DNA from: an uncultured Pyrinomonadaceae bacterium
GTDB lineage: Bacteria > Acidobacteriota > Blastocatellia > Pyrinomonadales > Pyrinomonadaceae
Direction of reading: 5' to 3'
NCBI GenBank assembly: GCA_902805935.1
Contig: CADCUR010000115.1
Span: 1-35,579, forward strand
DNA length: 35,579 nucleotides
In this document: positions 31,463 to 35,579 of the stretch, piece by piece
Numbering within the stretch: position 1 is the stretch's first letter
Layout: every line of letters begins with the position of its first letter
Notes under the pieces: model-generated
What the model saw: only the letters and a program-made list of their open reading frames with translations
Databases searched by the model: none
Told to the model about the DNA's origin: nothing
Translations under genes and position numbers: made by a program

Positions 31463-32134
31463 ATGCGAACCGAAACTTTAGAGTTCAGCAGCGTTTTAGG
31501 CGACACGACCGCCTACGTCGCTTTGCCGGACGAAACTGACGCCGACACGAAAGCCGTGATTGTCGTTCAGGAATACTGGGGCTTGAACGACAACATTAAA
31601 AAAATCGCCGGACGCTACGCCGACGAAGGTTTTATCGCCGTCGCGCCGGATTTATACTTGGGAGAAGTTACCGCAGACAAACAGGAAGCGGCGAAATTGA
31701 TGAAAAATCTCAAAACCGAAGACGGCTTGGACATTATCAATAAAACGATCATTACGCTACAGGACAAACACGGCGTGACGAAAATCGGCATCACAGGTTT
31801 TTGTATGGGCGGGACTTTCGCGCTCGAAGCCGCGTGCAAACTCGAAGGCTTGCGCGCCGCCGCGCCTTTTTACGGCGACATTCCCGACGAATTTACTTTG
31901 AAAGGCTTGAAATGCCCGGTGCTTTTTATTTCGGGAACGAAAGATCAATGGATAGACCCGGAAAAAGTCGCTGAACTCGAACGCATTGCGAAAACCGAGA
32001 CGCTGCCCATCGAGTCGGTTAAATACGAAGCCGACCACGCGTTTTTTAACGAAACCAGACCGGAAGTTTACGACGAAGCGGCGGCAAAAGACGCCTGGAA
32101 AAAGGTGATTGCGTTTTTTAACGAAAACCTTTAA
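31463..32134 (+). CDS. Dienelactone hydrolase family protein
   Basis: A 223-residue alpha/beta hydrolase. The nucleophile is Cys114 in GITGFCMGG, the acid is probably Asp161 (GTKDQW) and the base His192 (EADHAFFN). Glu37 (QEYWG) matches the residue that activates the cysteine in dienelactone hydrolase. The natural substrate is unknown; family members hydrolyse cyclic or small esters. No aromatic-degradation genes lie nearby, so a general detoxification role is as likely. GGAGG lies ten bases before ATG 31463. A hairpin just after the stop ends transcription. Confidence 0.92.
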   Translation: MRTETLEFSSVLGDTTAYVALPDETDADTKAVIVVQEYWGLNDNIKKIAGRYADEGFIAVAPDLYLGEVTADKQEAAKLMKNLKTEDGLDIINKTIITLQDKHGVTKIGITGFCMGGTFALEAACKLEGLRAAAPFYGDIPDEFTLKGLKCPVLFISGTKDQWIDPEKVAELERIAKTETLPIESVKYEADHAFFNETRPEVYDEAAAKDAWKKVIAFFNENL

Positions 32135-32158
32135 CCGGAAATTTTGACGGTTAAGAGG

Positions 32159-32204
32159 CGCGGAGTTTATTCGTGATTTAATGACGAATAAATTCCGCGT
32201 TTTC
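32159..32204. terminator. Bidirectional terminator overlapping the GGDEF gene end
   Basis: CGCGGAGTTTATTCGT (32159-32174) pairs with 32184-32199 at 15 of 16 positions, then TTTTCTC. The right arm codes for the last residues of the diguanylate cyclase. Confidence 0.65.
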
Positions 32205-33441
32205 TCAATGCAGCGCCGGCGAAGTTTCGGAGCCGCTGACTTGCGGCGAAAGAAACGTCTTCCGTCTTGTCCGCGTCTTTGCCGCGCTGTTTGGCGAGAT
32301 ACATTTTCGCGTCGGCTTCTCTGACCGATTTCTCTAAATCGTTAATGTCGCTGAAATTGGCAAACCCGAACGAGACTCCGATTGATATTTTTTCCGGCGC
32401 GCCGAACAATTTTACATCTTTCAAAAGCGCATTGAGTTCGCCCATTCTCTCAATTGCCTGAGCAGTGTCAAACCCGGGCATCACAACGAAAAACTCGTCG
32501 CCGCCCCAACGAAAAATCAAATCGTCAGTTCGCACGAGAGAGCTGATGGCACGCGCCGCCGAACTGATTGCCGCGTCGCCTGTAGCGTGTCCGAAGCGGT
32601 CGTTAATCGGCTTTAGATTATCAATATCAAACACGCCGACGCAGCCCGAAATCGCTTTCTCGTCACGATTTTGTTTTTGCAGAAAACTGTAGAAGGCGTG
32701 GCGCGTAAAGGCGGCGGTCAGTGGGTCAACGTGAGCGAGCTGTTCGAGCCGGTCGTGTGCTTCTTTGAGTTTGCGATTAGTTTCCTCAACGTCCTCGCGG
32801 ACTTTTTCGAGCAGTACGATGACCATTCCGAAACCGAGCATCACTTGCAGCACAAGGTCAATTATCGAACTGAAAGACAGATGCGTTTCCAAAAGCGGCG
32901 AATATAAAGTGTGACGCAAACTGAAGACAATCGTGTAGTAAAGAAAATCGAGCGTTAGCAACGCGAGCGCTGCTTTCATCACCCGCCAGCCCGTGTTATT
33001 TGGCGAAATTTTGCCGGGCATTCGCAGCGCAAAAAACGCGAGTGCGAAAGCCGCCGCCATAATAAAAGAATGAAAGTTAAAAATCTTTATAAATTCGTTG
33101 TTGTAAGCAGCGACTAAGGCGGCAGTCAAAGCTGCCGGAGCCGCGAGCGCAAACAAGCCCCGAAGGTTAATGGTTTTGCCGCAGGCGTAATTTCGGCAGC
33201 CTGCAACGAGCAAATAAGCGAATGCGTATTCGCCCAAGTAATAAATCAAAAAAAACGGCTTGGCGAACGATTGATAATTTAGAGCCAGATAAAAACCGGC
33301 TAATGCCAGACACAGCGCAAGCCACGCATACTTCCAATATTTCAGAGCAGTGGATTTTAGCGAACTGTCTAGAGAAAACGACAGCAGCGCAACCAGCAGA
33401 ATGCCGAAAAATTGAATCGTCAGAGTGACCTTTAAATCCAT
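32167..33441 (-). CDS. Membrane diguanylate cyclase (GGDEF)
   Basis: A 424-residue inner-membrane signalling enzyme. Six to seven helices fill residues 5-215 as a sensor domain of unknown ligand. A short coiled coil (KVREDVEETNRKLKEAHDRLEQLAHV, 213-238) leads to the GGDEF domain (about 240-400) with DPLTAAFTR, DIDNLKPINDRFGH and the active motif GGDEF (313-317). An RTDD at 304-307, five residues ahead, is an intact inhibitory I-site. It should make c-di-GMP with product feedback. No EAL domain. The PilZ-like gene at 607 is the only other c-di-GMP candidate in the window. The last residues are encoded inside a terminator hairpin. Confidence 0.95.
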   Translation of the reverse strand: MDLKVTLTIQFFGILLVALLSFSLDSSLKSTALKYWKYAWLALCLALAGFYLALNYQSFAKPFFLIYYLGEYAFAYLLVAGCRNYACGKTINLRGLFALAAPAALTAALVAAYNNEFIKIFNFHSFIMAAAFALAFFALRMPGKISPNNTGWRVMKAALALLTLDFLYYTIVFSLRHTLYSPLLETHLSFSSIIDLVLQVMLGFGMVIVLLEKVREDVEETNRKLKEAHDRLEQLAHVDPLTAAFTRHAFYSFLQKQNRDEKAISGCVGVFDIDNLKPINDRFGHATGDAAISSAARAISSLVRTDDLIFRWGGDEFFVVMPGFDTAQAIERMGELNALLKDVKLFGAPEKISIGVSFGFANFSDINDLEKSVREADAKMYLAKQRGKDADKTEDVSFAASQRLRNFAGAALRKRGIYSSLNHE

Positions 33442-33574
33442 GACTTTTTGAGTTTAACGAACTATAAAAAACCTTAGCGATAAGGTCGCGTATGGATTTT
33501 CGTGAGATGCAGAAACTCACGTAATGGTTCGGTATAAGAAATTTTAACGTGTCACAAAAAATTTGTCTATGTTT

Positions 33575-34528
33575 TCAAAGATTTCGGCGGCGCTGATTTT
33601 TAATGATTTCGTGGAGTTCCGCAGCGTCAGGCAAAGCGGTTCTCGCGCCGAGAGCGCGGCATTTAAGCGCGGCGACGGCGTTCGCCATTTGCGCCGAATC
33701 TTCGACGGTCTCGCCTCGGATTAAACCGTAGAGCAGACCGACGCGAAACGCATCGCCCGCGCCGGTCGTGTCGCGGCAACCGCCGGGAACCATAAAGCCC
33801 GCAGTTTTGACAAACTCGTTTTCACAGAAAAGGAGCGAGCCTTCGTCGCCGAGCGTCATACCGACAATGCAACAGCCGAATCGCGCTTTTATCTCGCGCA
33901 GCGCGGCTCGCCGGTCTCGTATGCCGACGAGCTTTTCGGGAAATTCGGCTGAACAAATCAGAATGTCAACGTGCGGCAGCAGTTCGGCGATTCCGTCGAA
34001 AACATTGTCAACATCGCTCGACACAATCGTGCCGGTCGCTTTCGCCTTTTGCGCCATTTGCCGGCAAGCACGGGCGTCGTGCGTGGTGAAATGCAAAATT
34101 CTTCCCAACGCCGCCGCGTCGAGCGGCGCCGCGGTCTCGTCATAAGCCAGCAGTTTATCGCGCTGCCAGATGACGGTTCGCTCGCCGTTTTGCTCGTCAA
34201 TCACGATAAAGGCGATTTGCGTTTTCGCGCCCGCGATTTGTTCGGCGAACGAGATGTCAACCGCCGCGTCGCGCAGTGTCTGCAACCCGAAATCGCCTTC
34301 GCGGTCGTCGCCGAAACGCCCGACGTAAGCCGTTTTCAAACCTAACCGCTGTAATCCGACCATCGTCGTCGCCACTTCGCCGCCAGCAGCCCGCGTATAA
34401 TCGGAAAGTTCGATTTTCGACGAATACGCCGGAAAGGTCGGAACTTGAATCAAAAAATCAACCGCGTTCGTGCCGAATCCAACGACATCGAACTGTTTAT
34501 TTTTCGGCAAAGCAAAAGGAAATTTCAT
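33575..34528 (-). CDS. PfkB family sugar/nucleoside kinase
   Basis: A 317-residue ribokinase-fold kinase. The N-terminal motif VVGFGTNAVDFLIQVPTFP and GGEVATTMVGLQRLGLKTAYVGRFGDD, plus the C-terminal signature DTTGAGDAFRVGLLYGL with the catalytic Asp in GAGD, are clear. The substrate (ribose, fructose, adenosine or other) is not decided by sequence alone. I prefer ATG 34528 over TTG 34534. It diverges from the LysW-like gene over 195 bases and lies alone on its strand. Confidence 0.9.
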   Translation of the reverse strand: MKFPFALPKNKQFDVVGFGTNAVDFLIQVPTFPAYSSKIELSDYTRAAGGEVATTMVGLQRLGLKTAYVGRFGDDREGDFGLQTLRDAAVDISFAEQIAGAKTQIAFIVIDEQNGERTVIWQRDKLLAYDETAAPLDAAALGRILHFTTHDARACRQMAQKAKATGTIVSSDVDNVFDGIAELLPHVDILICSAEFPEKLVGIRDRRAALREIKARFGCCIVGMTLGDEGSLLFCENEFVKTAGFMVPGGCRDTTGAGDAFRVGLLYGLIRGETVEDSAQMANAVAALKCRALGARTALPDAAELHEIIKNQRRRNL

Positions 34529-34723
34529 AATCAAAAGGCAATTGTTACAGACAGTTTGAGATGATTGAGCCGACGAATTTTAGCGGTCGAAAAAAACGCA
34601 AAACGCTCTTGCCAAACCGTCGGCAAACGAGTTAGATTGACAATCATACATATAATTTCATTTAACTTTTTTAAGTGAAGAAACGCAATAAATATACTTT
34701 AGATTGTTTGGAGAAAAGAAAAA

Positions 34724-34915
34724 ATGCCGACCACAGCTTGTCCCGAATGCAGCGAAGACGTTTATGTTGATGCCGACTCCGAGCAGGGCGATACTGTCAC
34801 TTGCGACGAATGCGGAACTGATTTGGAAATCGTCGGACTCGACCCGATTGAACTCGATATACACGAAGAAGACGCGGATGATTTTAAGGAAGACGCCGAC
34901 GAATACGAATACTAA
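34724..34915 (+). CDS. LysW-like zinc-ribbon protein with atypical C-terminus
   Basis: A 63-residue acidic protein. The zinc ribbon has Cys6, Cys9, Cys27 and Cys30 (ACPECS ... TCDECGTDLEIV), followed by GLDPIELDI, a near match to LysW, the amino-group carrier of lysine/arginine biosynthesis. In LysW the chain ends in EDWGE and the C-terminal Glu carries the intermediate. Here the tail is longer and ends DADEYEY, with no C-terminal Glu. No lysX, lysZ or argX gene is in the window. A strong ribosome binding site (GGAGAA) precedes the ATG. Either a divergent carrier or a LysW-like protein with another role. Confidence 0.8.
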   Translation: MPTTACPECSEDVYVDADSEQGDTVTCDECGTDLEIVGLDPIELDIHEEDADDFKEDADEYEY

Positions 34916-34933
34916 CCGTTCAGATTCGAGCGG

Positions 34934-35579
34934 CTACTGGTTTGACGGTTTGTTCTCGTAACCGTTGCGGTTTTGCTTGATTTGAAGGTTTTTCGGAGTT
35001 TCGATTCTGACGCGGCGAAACCGTCCGTCGCGGCGCGCGTCCGGTTTCGGATAAAACGCTAAAACGTAGGAAGACGTAATTTCTTCCGCCAGCGATTTAA
35101 AGAGCGGCTCGAAACTTTTTTGCGTCGCGTAAAAAGCGCGTCCGCCGGTTTTCTCCAGCAATCCGCTGGCTTCAAGCGGCGTGAGCAGCGGTTTTTTATC
35201 TCTCTGGAGACGCGAAAACGACGGCAGAAGTATCGAATAGACCGTCGTCTCCGCGTCATTGGCACGTTCGACGACGGTTTTCGGCGAAACCACGTCGCCG
35301 ACCGGAAAACCGTCGGTGATTAAAATAACGGCGCGTTTCGGAATTTTGTCTCTAACGGCGGACGGCGATTTTTTTCTCAGCAGCCGAATCGCATCGTCAA
35401 CCGCGTCGTAAGCGTGTGTGGAAAGACCGTCTTGCTCACGAAAAAGTTTCTCAAAACTTTTTTCGAGCCGGTCGGGACGATTGGTAAAAGACTGCAAAAT
35501 TTTGACTTCCATTCCGAAAGTCATCAAGGCGAAATAAGAATCGTAATCGGCGAGTTTTTGGACGAAAACGCGGAGCGCG
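34934..35579 (-). CDS. VWFA-related acidobacterial protein, C-terminal part
   Basis: Incomplete: the frame runs off the right edge without a start (ALRVFVQKLADYDSYFALMTFG continues upstream of the ATG at 35527, which is internal). About 214 residues are visible. They carry the second half of a von Willebrand factor A domain (AVILITDGFPVGD, TVYSILLP, EKTGGRAFYATQ) and the ending EEITSSYVLAFYPKPDARRDGRFRRVRIET. That combination defines the VWFA-related domain so common in Acidobacteriota. It is normally exported; the signal peptide would lie beyond the window. It converges with the LysW-like gene, with 18 bases between stops. Confidence 0.9.
   Translation of the reverse strand, partial: ALRVFVQKLADYDSYFALMTFGMEVKILQSFTNRPDRLEKSFEKLFREQDGLSTHAYDAVDDAIRLLRKKSPSAVRDKIPKRAVILITDGFPVGDVVSPKTVVERANDAETTVYSILLPSFSRLQRDKKPLLTPLEASGLLEKTGGRAFYATQKSFEPLFKSLAEEITSSYVLAFYPKPDARRDGRFRRVRIETPKNLQIKQNRNGYENKPSNQ

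Overview
The window looks like chromosomal DNA of an acidobacterium, most likely of the Blastocatellia/Pyrinomonas type. This is an inference. It rests on a C-terminal piece of the VWFA-related domain protein that is hugely expanded in Acidobacteriota (right edge), several secreted proteins of acidobacterial style, moderate GC genes with AT-rich spacers, and dispersed heptanucleotide-period repeats like those known from cyanobacteria. No tRNA, rRNA, CRISPR array, transposase or prophage gene was seen. Nearly all genes are housekeeping, envelope or signalling genes.

Layout. 1-1080: AT-rich spacer, then a degenerate PilZ-like protein and a strong terminator. 1143-5873: secreted LolA-like protein, a small membrane protein, a secreted fusion of a VanX-type D,D-dipeptidase with a class D beta-lactamase-like domain, then aroA and aroK (shikimate pathway). 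5900-7850: three BON-domain genes (lipoprotein, Kbp-like BON-LysM protein, secreted protein). 7855-10668 (minus strand): HtrA-like protease with TPRs, DUF2784 membrane protein, and a CarH-like MerR/B12-binding regulator with a repeat-rich promoter region. 10838-15000: rpiB behind a structured leader, then CapD/WbpM-type sugar dehydratase and galE (surface polysaccharide precursors). 15018-19134: TonB-dependent receptor, DUF29 protein, aminotransferase carrying an in-frame palindromic repeat insertion. 19216-23817: BON lipoprotein, double-PDZ protein, unknown polytopic membrane protein paired with a Tat-type flavin oxidoreductase. 23932-25722: three small or signalling genes.

25812-30236 (minus strand) is the most system-like block: speD (AdoMet decarboxylase), a zinc-ribbon/DUF4178 membrane protein, an unannotated 49-residue membrane protein, DUF350 (YjfL-like), and a polytopic membrane protein with a spermidine-synthase domain. 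The first two genes and the next two overlap. I read it as a membrane-based aminopropyl-transfer system of unknown substrate. 30336-35579: lipoprotein beta-propeller, dienelactone hydrolase, diguanylate cyclase, PfkB kinase, a LysW-like zinc-ribbon protein without the usual C-terminal glutamate, and the truncated VWFA protein.

A second theme is repeat DNA. Imperfect heptamer arrays, often as inverted pairs, end or separate genes at 27342, 27843 and 31301. Similar AATCCAAA-type heptamers have entered the coding sequences of aroA, speD and the aminotransferase without breaking the frame.
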